DNA of 42,774 nt from JAVVUQ01 sp036653075. Lineage in GTDB: Bacteria > Bacillota > Clostridia > Christensenellales > CAG-314. The stretch's first letter is position 1. The number at the start of each line of letters is the position of its first letter. Under the pieces are notes generated by a model. The model was not told where the DNA came from. It did not search any database and saw only the letters and a list, made by a program, of their open reading frames with translations. A program made the position numbers and the translations under genes. Where the stretch lies: assembly GCA_036653075.1 (NCBI GenBank), contig JAVVUQ010000003.1, positions 1-42,774 on the forward strand. Direction: 5' to 3'. This document shows positions 1 to 7,597 of the stretch, in pieces.

Positions 1-5
1 ATATT

Positions 6-47
6 AATCATTAATTTATTCAATTAAAATCATTAATTTATTCAATT
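6..47. repeat. Two-copy 20-bp direct repeat (period 22)
   Basis: The 20-mer AATCATTAATTTATTCAATT occurs at 6-25 and again at 28-47 without a mismatch. It lies just past the stop codon of the TatD gene (minus strand). No hairpin with a U-tract was found here, so no terminator is called. It belongs to the many short AT-rich tandem duplications in this window. Confidence 0.85.
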
Positions 48-127
48 ATTCTAATTTAATATAATATATTTTTATATTTTACACTGTTTTTAATTAATAA
101 ATGAACATTATATATTAAAATTATGTA

Positions 128-895
128 TTATGTTGAAATTTTAAATAAGGTTTCAGTGTTTTTAGCGATTAATTGTTCTGTTTGGTCAAAAGACATTTCT
201 AATATTTCAGAAAGTTTATCTATAACGCAACGTACATATTTTGGATAGTTTGTTTGTCCACGAAAGGGTGTGGGGGATAAGTAAGGGCAATCAGTTTCGC
301 TTAAAATTCTGTTTTTTGGTATGTTGTGTATAATCTCGTCCTTTTTGGCATTTTTATAAGTTATTGTGCCGCCAAAGGCAAAGTATAGTCCAAATTCATT
401 AAATCGTTTAGCCATTTCAGGCGAGCCGCTGTAACAGTGAAGTTCGCCGCCATAGTTAATAAGGGTTTTATTTTCTTTAAGTATTTCGTACGCATCCGAG
501 TAAGCGTCTCTAATATGAAGAACGAAAGGTTTATGTAGTTCGTTTGCTAAGCAAAGTTGACGTTTAAACACTTTTTTTTGAGTTTCTCTATCGCTATATT
601 CATAAAAATAATCTAAGCCTATTTCGCCAATAGCCACAACTTTAGGATTTTGAGCGCATTCGATAATGCGTTTTTCAAATTCAAAGTCGTAGCTATTTGC
701 CCTTTGTGGGTGACAACCAATTGCGGCAAAAATGCGAGGATATTTAGTAGCAAGTGACATTGTTGTTTCAACTGATGGTCGGTCGCTTGAGTTATTGATA
801 ACAAACTGAATATTATCATTTTGAAAAGAGTTAATTATATTTTCACGCTCGTTTTCAAAACGAATGTCATCTAAGTGGCAATGAGTATCTATCAT
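128..895 (-). CDS. tatD: TatD family metal-dependent hydrolase (3'-5' DNase type)
   Basis: Cytoplasmic metal-dependent hydrolase of the TIM-barrel TatD family; characterised members are 3'-5' exonucleases acting on single-stranded DNA or RNA. The 255-aa length is typical. Visible metal ligands are THCHLDD at the N-terminus, GEIGLDY (Glu), LHIRDA (His), LHCYSG (His) and SETDCPYLSP (Asp). The ATG overlaps the metG stop as TAATG (one shared base), so the two are cotranscribed and probably translationally coupled. The metG-tatD order is also found near the replication origin in Bacillus subtilis (metS-yabD). Nothing looks truncated. The family call is firm; the true cellular substrate is not shown by the sequence. 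Confidence 0.94.
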   Translation of the reverse strand: MIDTHCHLDDIRFENERENIINSFQNDNIQFVINNSSDRPSVETTMSLATKYPRIFAAIGCHPQRANSYDFEFEKRIIECAQNPKVVAIGEIGLDYFYEYSDRETQKKVFKRQLCLANELHKPFVLHIRDAYSDAYEILKENKTLINYGGELHCYSGSPEMAKRFNEFGLYFAFGGTITYKNAKKDEIIHNIPKNRILSETDCPYLSPTPFRGQTNYPKYVRCVIDKLSEILEMSFDQTEQLIAKNTETLFKIST

Positions 896-2937
896 TATCT
901 CACGACTTTGCCACTATCAACGGGCTTTTCTGGCGTAACAAAAACAACGTCGCCATCATTATCAACGCACAGAATCATTCCTTCGCTCATAACTGAGCCA
1001 AGTTTTGCAGGTTTTAGATTTTTAACCAACACTACTGTTTTTCCAGTTAAATAATCCGTAGTATAATATTGAGCAATTCCTGAAACAACAGTGCGTTCTA
1101 CTCCGCCAACATCTAAGGTAATTTTAAGTAATTTATCTCGTTTTTCAATCTTTTCAACTTTCAAAACTTTAGCTGTAACAAATTTAATTTTCATAAAATC
1201 TTCTATGGTTATTTCGTTGTTTTCGTTTTCAGCTTTAATAATATCGTTAGAATTACTATTTGTTGTTTGTTGATTGCTGTTTGTTGGTTGTGTTGTAATT
1301 GTATTAGTAATATTTTGCTTATTATTTATTATAGAAGCGGGAGCGTTTATGGCGTTAGGTGGAATGATGTTTGACAAGTTATCGCTATGCAACGCCAATT
1401 CTTTTTTTATGTCGCTTCTAATAAACAGTGGTTCGCTTTTAGTAATGACAATACCGTGATTAATGTAACCAAAATGTTTAACCGATTCAAAATCGTTTGG
1501 AGTATCGCCAAGGTTGAGTCTATCAAATATTGCTTGAGAAGTAGATGGAATAAATGGTTTTAATAATACTGCCATTATGCGAATACATTCGCTCAAGTTA
1601 TATAAAACTGTTGCAAGGCGTTTTTTGCCCTCTGCGGTTTTGCTTAAAATCCAAGGGGTTGTTTCGTCGATATATTTGTTAGCGCGTTGCGCAATACGGA
1701 AAATTTCTGCGAGGGCATCGGGAGCGGAAAGGTGGTTTATTGCTTCAAAAACTTTAGTATAAGCGCCTTCAGCCACGGCGATAAGGTCGTTATCGATATC
1801 GCAAACGGTATCAATTGCGGGAAGGACTCCATCAAAATATTGCGCTATCATAGCGGTAGTGCGGCTAACGAGGTTGCCCAAATCATTGCATAAATCGTTA
1901 TTACGACGAGTTAAAAAGCTTTCAAGAGAGTAAGCGCCGTCTCTACCAAACGGAACTTCTCTCAATAAAAAGTAACGTAAAGCGTCTACTCCGTAATTTT
2001 CGCAGAGCATAAACGGGTCGGCGACATTGCCTTTGCTTTTACTCATTTTATCTCCGTCAATTAACAGCCAACCGTGTCCATAAATCTGTTTTGGCAATGG
2101 CAAATCTAACGCCATTAATAGCGCTGGCCAAATAATAGCGTGAAATCGAACTATTTCTTTGCCGACCATCTGTAAATCAGGCGCCCAATATTTATCAAAT
2201 AGCGTAGTGTTTTCGCTTGTGTAACCAACTGCCGCTAAGTAATTAGCCAATGCGTCTATCCATACATAAATAGTATGGCGAGTGTCAAATGGAACGGGAA
2301 TTCCCCATTTTACAGTAGTGCGAGAAACGGCGATATCTTGAAGTCCTGGACGAATAAAGTTGTTTAACATTTCATTTACACGAGATACGGGTTGTAAGAA
2401 TTCAGGATTATTTTCATAAAGTGATTCAAGTTGTTTTTGGTATTTGCTTAAACGGAAAAAGTAACTTTCTTCTTTTTCTTTTTTAACCTCTCTATGACAA
2501 TCGGGGCATTTACCATCTACAAGTTGATTTTCTGTCCAAAAACTCTCGCAAGGCGTGCAGTACCATCCTTCATATTCAGATTTGTATATATCACCTTTAT
2601 CATAAAGCATTTTAAATATTTTTTGTGTCGCTTCTATATGGTAATCATCTGTTGTACGAATAAATTTATTATTACTTATACCAAGCAATTTCCATAACTG
2701 CTTAATTTCGTCTACAAGATTATCAGCTAATTGCTTAGGCGTAACATTTGCTTTAGCTGCATTTGTTTCCATTTTTTGACCGTGTTCGTCTGTTCCAGTT
2801 AAGAAAAACACATCATAACCGCTCATTCTTTTGAAATTAGCTAACGCATCACAAATTACCGTTGTGTAACAATGCCCAATATGCCAGTTCCCACTTGGAT
2901 AGTATATGGGCGTAGTAATAAAATACTTGTCTTTCAT
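895..2937 (-). CDS. metG: Methionyl-tRNA synthetase with C-terminal tRNA-binding OB domain
   Basis: Charges tRNA-Met with methionine in the cytoplasm. Class I signatures are HIGH at residues 19-22 and KMSKSKGN near 297. A zinc-binding insert (CTPC near 126, then CPDC) is kept. The C-terminal part from about residue 575 is an EMAP/Trbp111-like OB-fold used for tRNA binding and dimerisation. Between about 520 and 575 lies an unusual linker rich in Asn, Thr and Gln that is not part of the conserved enzyme. The start ATG follows TAGGAGGAAATT, a strong ribosome binding site. The gene is first in a metG-tatD operon driven by the promoter at 3004-3032. A leader hairpin directly abuts the ribosome binding site. 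No T-box was found. Confidence 0.98.
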   Translation of the reverse strand: MKDKYFITTPIYYPSGNWHIGHCYTTVICDALANFKRMSGYDVFFLTGTDEHGQKMETNAAKANVTPKQLADNLVDEIKQLWKLLGISNNKFIRTTDDYHIEATQKIFKMLYDKGDIYKSEYEGWYCTPCESFWTENQLVDGKCPDCHREVKKEKEESYFFRLSKYQKQLESLYENNPEFLQPVSRVNEMLNNFIRPGLQDIAVSRTTVKWGIPVPFDTRHTIYVWIDALANYLAAVGYTSENTTLFDKYWAPDLQMVGKEIVRFHAIIWPALLMALDLPLPKQIYGHGWLLIDGDKMSKSKGNVADPFMLCENYGVDALRYFLLREVPFGRDGAYSLESFLTRRNNDLCNDLGNLVSRTTAMIAQYFDGVLPAIDTVCDIDNDLIAVAEGAYTKVFEAINHLSAPDALAEIFRIAQRANKYIDETTPWILSKTAEGKKRLATVLYNLSECIRIMAVLLKPFIPSTSQAIFDRLNLGDTPNDFESVKHFGYINHGIVITKSEPLFIRSDIKKELALHSDNLSNIIPPNAINAPASIINNKQNITNTITTQPTNSNQQTTNSNSNDIIKAENENNEITIEDFMKIKFVTAKVLKVEKIEKRDKLLKITLDVGGVERTVVSGIAQYYTTDYLTGKTVVLVKNLKPAKLGSVMSEGMILCVDNDGDVVFVTPEKPVDSGKVVR

Positions 2938-2949
2938 AATTTCCTCCTA

Positions 2950-2977
2950 CGTAATAATGCCACCGCATTCAATTACG
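2950..2977 (-). promoter_or_regulatory. 5'-UTR hairpin touching the metG ribosome binding site
   Basis: CGTAAT (2950-2955) pairs with ATTACG (2972-2977) and AATGC (2956-2960) with GCATT (2965-2969), leaving a 4-nt loop and a 2-nt bulge. In the mRNA the 3' arm ends two bases before the GGAGG of metG. The stem covers nearly half of the short leader predicted from the promoter at 3004-3032. It may tune initiation or protect the mRNA; there is no U-tract, so it is not a terminator. Confidence 0.6.
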
Positions 2978-3003
2978 TGTTAATTTACATACTCTAATTT
3001 ATT

Positions 3004-3032
3004 ATATTACACCAATTAAAGCGTTTTGTCAA
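3004..3032 (-). promoter_or_regulatory. Sigma-A-type promoter of metG-tatD
   Basis: On the minus strand TTGACA (3032-3027), a 17-bp spacer and TAATAT (3009-3004). Transcription should begin near 2997, giving a leader of about 60 nt. The -35 is perfect and the -10 one mismatch off. Confidence 0.85.
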
Positions 3033-3214
3033 ACCAAAAAGTAACGGATTTTTTTATATAAATAATATCAAATAATGCGACAGCAGTAGAAATACATAAT
3101 TATAACCGCTGTAATTATTTTATAAAATACATAAAAAATGGCAACTATATTTTATATTAATGTTGTAATTAAACAATCTAATTTTCAATATTTGATGGCT
3201 GTCAAGTCTTTTAT

Positions 3215-3245
3215 TAAAAAAACCGTTGCTTAAAAAGCGAACGGT
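3215..3245 (-). terminator. Intrinsic terminator after the dehydrogenase gene
   Basis: On the minus strand ACCGTT and GCTT pair with AAGC and AACGGT (3222-3231 with 3235-3245, one bulged base), followed by an uninterrupted run of seven U. It ends the membrane protein-dehydrogenase transcript about 100 nt after its stop. The remainder of the 408-bp gene-free stretch 2938-3345 holds the metG promoter and leader hairpin; 3033-3214 is AT-rich with nothing recognised. Confidence 0.88.
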
Positions 3246-3345
3246 GTAAGTAATAAATGATATTTCTCAATAAAAAGCAAGTAAAACAAGATAATATTCT
3301 TATTTTTGACAAATGTTTCTTAAAATTGCAATATGAATAATATTG

Positions 3346-4362
3346 TTATTTAAAATCTATAAGCAAGCTTTTAAATATTAAGTCAGATGTTTGAGATAAT
3401 TCGTACGCTTTATCAAGCGATTCAAAGGATACGGTGTCGCAAATCAAGCCGCTAACTTTAACTGCTTTATTTGCAAGAAGATTTATTGCTGTTGGAAAGC
3501 TGCCAAATCCGCTATCTATTGTATAGACAGTTAGTTGTTTTTTACAAATCAAGCTAAAATCGGCAGTTTGGTTTGGTTTTTCGTAACCGCTTGCGCAAAC
3601 AATGCCGTTATAAGCGCATAATTGTAGCGCTGTATTGATATTTTTTGGCGTGTTTGTTAAATATATAACTTTATCGCACATTCGTCCGCCCGTAATAGAA
3701 AACACTTCTTCAATAGTATCCACTTTGTCTGAATTAAAGGTATAGAAAACGCCAACGTCTCGCGCATCAGCGAGCGCTTTTTCGTTATTGTCTATCATAA
3801 CGGGGATTCCTTGATAATAGGCGACAAGTTGAGCGATAACATAACCTATTTTATTGCTTGCTAAGATTGCTACGTGGTCGCCTTTTTGAATATTAATTTT
3901 GTCTAAAGCGTTGACGGCAAGAGCCACATATTCTGTAAAAACTGCAGTTTCAAAAGGTATGTTTTGTGGAATTTTATGAACGGTGTCAATAGGCAAGGTA
4001 ATAAAATCTGTTTGCAATCCGTCGGCGTTTACGCCTAATATTTTTTTATTTGAGCAATTTTTGAAATGACCTGTTTTACATTCCATACATTGACCGCAAG
4101 GAATGACAGGATCGATGACAACTCTGTCACTTTTAATAAAAAAAGAGTCGTCAGATGGATAAACCTCGCTAATTACACCAACTCCGTGGCGTCCTAATAT
4201 AATCGGAAATTTTGAGCTATTGCCGTTATAGGAATGAACGTCAGTAAAAGATAATGCTCCTATTTCAATTTTTACTTTTACAAGTTCTGAATTAGTAACA
4301 GGCGCACTTTGAGAAGTCACCATTTCAAGTTGTTTTGGCGCTATTAAATTCCAAGCTTTCAT
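3346..4362 (-). CDS. Zinc-type alcohol/polyol dehydrogenase-like protein (MDR family), altered catalytic site
   Basis: A 338-aa medium-chain dehydrogenase/reductase related to threonine, sorbitol and alcohol dehydrogenases. The structural zinc set is complete: Cys89, Cys92, Cys95, Cys103. The catalytic zinc set is not: the family C-G-[ST]-D is S38-F-T-D here, and the family G-H-E is G57-R-H, so Cys becomes Ser and His becomes Arg; Glu144 is present. The nucleotide-binding glycine motif is also weak (ILASNKIG where GxGxxG is expected). It may therefore bind NAD poorly, use another chemistry, or have a non-catalytic role. Its ATG overlaps the stop of the upstream membrane protein (ATGA), with GGAGG in front. 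The fold is clear; substrate and activity are unknown. Confidence 0.75.
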   Translation of the reverse strand: MKAWNLIAPKQLEMVTSQSAPVTNSELVKVKIEIGALSFTDVHSYNGNSSKFPIILGRHGVGVISEVYPSDDSFFIKSDRVVIDPVIPCGQCMECKTGHFKNCSNKKILGVNADGLQTDFITLPIDTVHKIPQNIPFETAVFTEYVALAVNALDKINIQKGDHVAILASNKIGYVIAQLVAYYQGIPVMIDNNEKALADARDVGVFYTFNSDKVDTIEEVFSITGGRMCDKVIYLTNTPKNINTALQLCAYNGIVCASGYEKPNQTADFSLICKKQLTVYTIDSGFGSFPTAINLLANKAVKVSGLICDTVSFESLDKAYELSQTSDLIFKSLLIDFK

Positions 4363-5228
4363 TTATTCCTCCGATATTGCACTCCGCCGGATGCTTTGAT
4401 GTTCAATTTTACTCTATCGTTAGCATCTTTTATTTTTAAAATGCCAATGCCCAAACAAATTTTAACTGCGGCGATGATTGCTACCGCCATAAACGCAAAC
4501 GTTATAAGTGTGGTAATATATGGCATTGCATTTTTTATAGATTGAATAATTTCTTCAACATTTTCTGCAGAAGAAACAAAGTTTTTTACTATTTCAGATA
4601 TTTTAGTTATTATACTCGAATTAAAAGCGTTAAATACAAATGAAAAAACCATAAGCGGTAATGTAATTAATGCCATAAATCCCCCTTCAATAAACTCAAA
4701 AATTGAAGCGATTGTCAAATGTTCGCAACTTGCTCGTTCGTGTTTTAAAGAATGAACAATGCTGTTTACCGCTTTAAGCTTATAGATATTAAAAAACAAC
4801 ATAGTTGTTCCAATAGTAGTAACAATTAACCCGCCAATTATATATAATATTCCATATTCGGTAAGAATTGATGTTACTAAAAATCCTACAAAACATCGAT
4901 ACAACGCATAAGCCATTACGATTCCAATTACAACGATATTGATAATCGGTATTACTTTAATTACTTTCAGTCCACTTTGCTTAAAACGAGTAATACTCTT
5001 AGCTGATATATATGATATTAACAATCCAATGAGTAGTAGTATACTTATAATGTCTACAATGAATAACACTAACTGCATAGCGATTGCTATCGCTGTTATA
5101 ACAATAAATGTCAATGTAAATTTAGAAGCTAAAATAATACGAATTTCTTCAACAATTGAAACTGTTTTTGGCAATTGAATTTCAGTTTCATCGTTTTTCG
5201 TAATATCCTCCATTTCACTGTTTTTCAT
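4359..5228 (-). CDS. Multi-pass membrane protein of unknown function
   Basis: Not recognised. About 289 residues with roughly six to seven hydrophobic segments, for example around FTLTFIVITAIAIAMQL, ISILLLIGLLISYI and ITTLITFAFMAVAIIAA, and a short basic C-terminal tail. The start at 5228 is chosen because GGAGGAAATT sits five bases before it. In-frame ATGs at 5267, 5255 and 5240 are also open, but have poorer ribosome binding sites. The N-terminal coding region is built from 27-bp tandem repeats. It is cotranscribed with the dehydrogenase (4-bp overlap) from the promoter at 5292-5320, so the two may work together at the membrane. No family was identified. Confidence 0.78.
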   Translation of the reverse strand: MKNSEMEDITKNDETEIQLPKTVSIVEEIRIILASKFTLTFIVITAIAIAMQLVLFIVDIISILLLIGLLISYISAKSITRFKQSGLKVIKVIPIINIVVIGIVMAYALYRCFVGFLVTSILTEYGILYIIGGLIVTTIGTTMLFFNIYKLKAVNSIVHSLKHERASCEHLTIASIFEFIEGGFMALITLPLMVFSFVFNAFNSSIITKISEIVKNFVSSAENVEEIIQSIKNAMPYITTLITFAFMAVAIIAAVKICLGIGILKIKDANDRVKLNIKASGGVQYRRNK

Positions 5229-5267
5229 AATTTCCTCCATTTTACTGTTTTTCATAAAATCTGCCAT
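5187..5267 (-). repeat. Three 27-bp tandem repeats carrying start codons and an RBS
   Basis: Units 5187-5213, 5214-5240 and 5241-5267 are near copies. In frame they read as M-x-x-x-x-K-N-x-x-type nonapeptides. Two units hold ATGAAAAAC and the middle one the GGAGG that best fits initiation at 5228. The duplication therefore multiplied possible start sites. Confidence 0.85.
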
Positions 5268-5291
5268 TATAGAAACAACCTATATTCTAAC

Positions 5292-5320
5292 ATTATAGCA
5301 CAAACAGTATTTTTTTGCAA
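5292..5320 (-). promoter_or_regulatory. Promoter of the membrane protein-dehydrogenase operon
   Basis: On the minus strand TTGCAA (5320-5315), 17 bp, TATAAT (5297-5292). The start point should be near 5285. This leaves about 18 nt before the ATG at 5267 and about 57 nt before the favoured ATG at 5228. Confidence 0.8.
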
Positions 5321-5395
5321 GTTATGCGCTGAATATTTTTTTATGTGTAAAAAAATTCTAATTATAGTTCGCTATAAATTATATGTTATGAAAAT

Positions 5396-5431
5396 TTAAA
5401 AGGTTATTTAACTGTTTTATTATAAATAACC
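5396..5431 (-). terminator. Intrinsic terminator of mnmG
   Basis: A perfect 9-bp stem, GGTTATTTA (5402-5410) with TAAATAACC (5423-5431), loop of 12. On the minus strand it is followed by UUUUAAAUUUU and lies 30 nt after the mnmG stop. The stem is AT-rich, so efficiency is uncertain. Confidence 0.68.
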
Positions 5432-5460
5432 GAGTTATTTTTTATAATTTCAAGTTTTTT

Positions 5461-7314
5461 CTATAAAATTTCTTTTGTAAGTGAAAGCCAAATAATTAGA
5501 GTATTTATATCTGCTGGACTGACACCTGAAATTCGAGTTGCTTGTCCAAGGTTAAGCGGTTTTATTTTTTGTAATTTTTGTCTTGCTTCCAATCTCAGCC
5601 CTTCAATTTTAGTATAATCAATATTAGGACTTAGCGTTTTATTTTCAAGTTTTGCATTTTTTTGAATTTGTTCCATTGACTGCGCTATATAACCATCGTA
5701 TTTAATGTCTGTTTCCGTTTCGTACAAAACGGATAAGCTAAAGTCATTAAAAACGTTGAAATATTCTTTAATATTCATAATACCTATATTTGAGCGTCGA
5801 AGCATAGATTCATAGCTAATACCATTTACAGTGGCTGTTTCATTGAATAATTTCATAAAAGGAGTTGCGATTAAAGGAGATATTATTGTTTTAAGTTGCA
5901 ATTTAAGCTGTTTTATTTCCTCTTGTCTATGTTTAAATTGTAGATATTGTTGTTCGTTTAATAGTCCAACATCAAATCCTATTTGAGATAATCGAGTACT
6001 GCTATTATCTTGACGTAAAACCAAGCGATATTCCGCTCTGCCTGTCATCATACGGTATGGTTCATTTGTGCCTTTAGTTGTTATGTCGTCTATAAGCACT
6101 CCAATATAGCTTTGGTCACGTCGTAAAACCAATAAATCTTTTTTGTCGATATATCTAACTGCGTTTATACCAGCAATCAATCCTTGTCCTGCAGCTTCTT
6201 CGTATCCGCTTGTTCCGTTGATTTGTCCAGCAAAAAACAATCCGTTACAGTTTTTACTCATAAGCGTAGGAAAAAGCTGCAAAGGGTCAATACAATCATA
6301 TTCAATAGCGTAAGCATCACGCATAATCCGTACATTTTCTAAGCCCTTAATAGTTTTATATATTTCATATTGTATTTCAGCGGGCATTGAAGAACTTACC
6401 CCCTGAACATACCACTCGTCGGTATCTGCCGACTCAGGCTCCATAAATATTTGGTGTCTTTCTTTATCGGCAAAACGCACAACTTTATCTTCGATGGAAG
6501 GACAATATCGAGGTCCAACTCCATCAATTTCACCGCTAAAAATTGGCGCTTTGTCTTTATTTTGTAAAATAATTTCTTTTGTTTTTTCTGTCGTGTATGT
6601 TAAATAACAAGGGTATTTATTTAAATTAACAACATTTTCACTGCTAAAAGCAAGCATATCGTTGTCCCCTTCTTGCTTATCCATAATAGAAAAATTGACG
6701 CTTTTACCCGCAATTCTTGCTGGCGTTCCCGTTTTAAATCGCCTTAAACTAAACCCTAAATCTAACAAACTTTGACTCAATTCATTAGCTGGCATAAATC
6801 CGTTTGGTCCAACATTTCGAGTGTATTTTCCTATTATTACACGGCTCTTTAAATATACGCCGCACGCAACAATTACAGCTTTTGCTTCATAGTGTAACTT
6901 AACAGCAGTATGCACAATATAACCATCTATGGTATTTTCAATTTTTACCGCTTCTGCTTGTCGTAAAGTTAAATTTTCAGTAGATTCTAACGTTTTTTTC
7001 ATTTCGATATGATATTTGTTTTTATCTACTTGCGCTCTCGGACTGTATACCGCAGGCCCTTTCCCTTTATTTAACATTCGGAGCTGTAATAAACTTTTAT
7101 CAGCGTTTTTGCCCATTTCACCGCCTAAAGCATCAATATCTTTTACAATTTGTCCCTTAGCTGTTCCACCAATGCTTGGATTGCACGCGCAAAATGCTAC
7201 TGTTTCTAAACAAGTGGCTAATATCAGCGTTTTTTTACCCATTCTTACAGCAGCTAATCCCGACTCACAGCCTGCGTGTCCAGCTCCAATAACTATTATA
7301 TCAAATCTTTCCAT
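5461..7314 (-). CDS. mnmG: tRNA uridine-5-carboxymethylaminomethyl modification enzyme MnmG (GidA)
   Basis: FAD-dependent partner of MnmE that modifies the wobble uridine of certain tRNAs (cmnm5U34) and so secures correct decoding of two-codon boxes. Shown by the N-terminal dinucleotide-binding VIGAGHAGCESG, the family block ACNPSIGGTAKGQIVKD, and the signature GPRYCPSIEDKVVRFADKE; the C-terminal helical domain ends in the expected SGVSPADIN region. Length (617 aa) is normal. The ATG at 7314 is preferred over 7320 because AAGG lies 8 bases before it, while 7320 has no spacing. mnmE and rsmG, common neighbours, are not in the window; the gene stands alone between a terminator and an AT-rich repeat region. 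Confidence 0.96.
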   Translation of the reverse strand: MERFDIIVIGAGHAGCESGLAAVRMGKKTLILATCLETVAFCACNPSIGGTAKGQIVKDIDALGGEMGKNADKSLLQLRMLNKGKGPAVYSPRAQVDKNKYHIEMKKTLESTENLTLRQAEAVKIENTIDGYIVHTAVKLHYEAKAVIVACGVYLKSRVIIGKYTRNVGPNGFMPANELSQSLLDLGFSLRRFKTGTPARIAGKSVNFSIMDKQEGDNDMLAFSSENVVNLNKYPCYLTYTTEKTKEIILQNKDKAPIFSGEIDGVGPRYCPSIEDKVVRFADKERHQIFMEPESADTDEWYVQGVSSSMPAEIQYEIYKTIKGLENVRIMRDAYAIEYDCIDPLQLFPTLMSKNCNGLFFAGQINGTSGYEEAAGQGLIAGINAVRYIDKKDLLVLRRDQSYIGVLIDDITTKGTNEPYRMMTGRAEYRLVLRQDNSSTRLSQIGFDVGLLNEQQYLQFKHRQEEIKQLKLQLKTIISPLIATPFMKLFNETATVNGISYESMLRRSNIGIMNIKEYFNVFNDFSLSVLYETETDIKYDGYIAQSMEQIQKNAKLENKTLSPNIDYTKIEGLRLEARQKLQKIKPLNLGQATRISGVSPADINTLIIWLSLTKEIL

Positions 7315-7350
7315 TAACATTTCCTTTTGGTTTTCTATTATTTACAATCT

Positions 7351-7368
7351 AATCTATTTAAATAGATT
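7351..7368. promoter_or_regulatory. Perfect 18-bp palindrome upstream of mnmG
   Basis: AATCTATTTAAATAGATT is a perfect 9+9 inverted repeat, 37 bp before the mnmG start codon. It could be an operator for a dimeric regulator, or simply AT-rich chance. No confident promoter was found next to it. Confidence 0.4.
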
Positions 7369-7424
7369 CATAATTAAGTTGAATTTTAATTGTATATTTT
7401 AAAATAAGCCCATTTTTTATAAAC

Positions 7425-7520
7425 TTGCTTTAAATTTGTTTTAAATTTGCTTTAAATTTGTTTTAAATTTGTTTTTATTTTGTTTTATATTTGATTTAAA
7501 TTTGTTTTAAATTTGTATTA
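7425..7520. repeat. 11-bp tandem repeat, about 8.5 copies (TTGYTTTAAAT)
   Basis: Units of 11 bp starting with TTG run from 7425 to 7512 with a partial copy to 7520: TTGCTTTAAAT and TTGTTTTAAAT alternate at first, then drift. Adjacent units recreate AAATTT every 11 bp, close to one helical turn, a pattern that favours intrinsic DNA bending. It lies upstream of mnmG and downstream of the FAD oxidase gene. Confidence 0.9.
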
Positions 7521-7597
7521 TTTATGATTTTGTATAACTTATTATATTTACCTATTATAGTAGAATATTATTGTATACATACGATAATAGGAACAAT

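Noticed and set aside
2938..3345. T-box leader for metG
   Set aside because: No TGGNACCGCG-type block or specifier arrangement was found, and the promoter leaves only about 60 nt of leader.
7016..7402. 128-aa plus-strand open frame over the mnmG start
   Set aside because: It is antisense to the highly conserved MnmG N-terminus and lacks a ribosome binding site; a shadow frame.
7551..7591. Terminator after the AGPS-like gene
   Set aside because: CCTATTAT and ATAATAGG can pair just after the stop, but the loop is about 25 nt and no U-tract follows.
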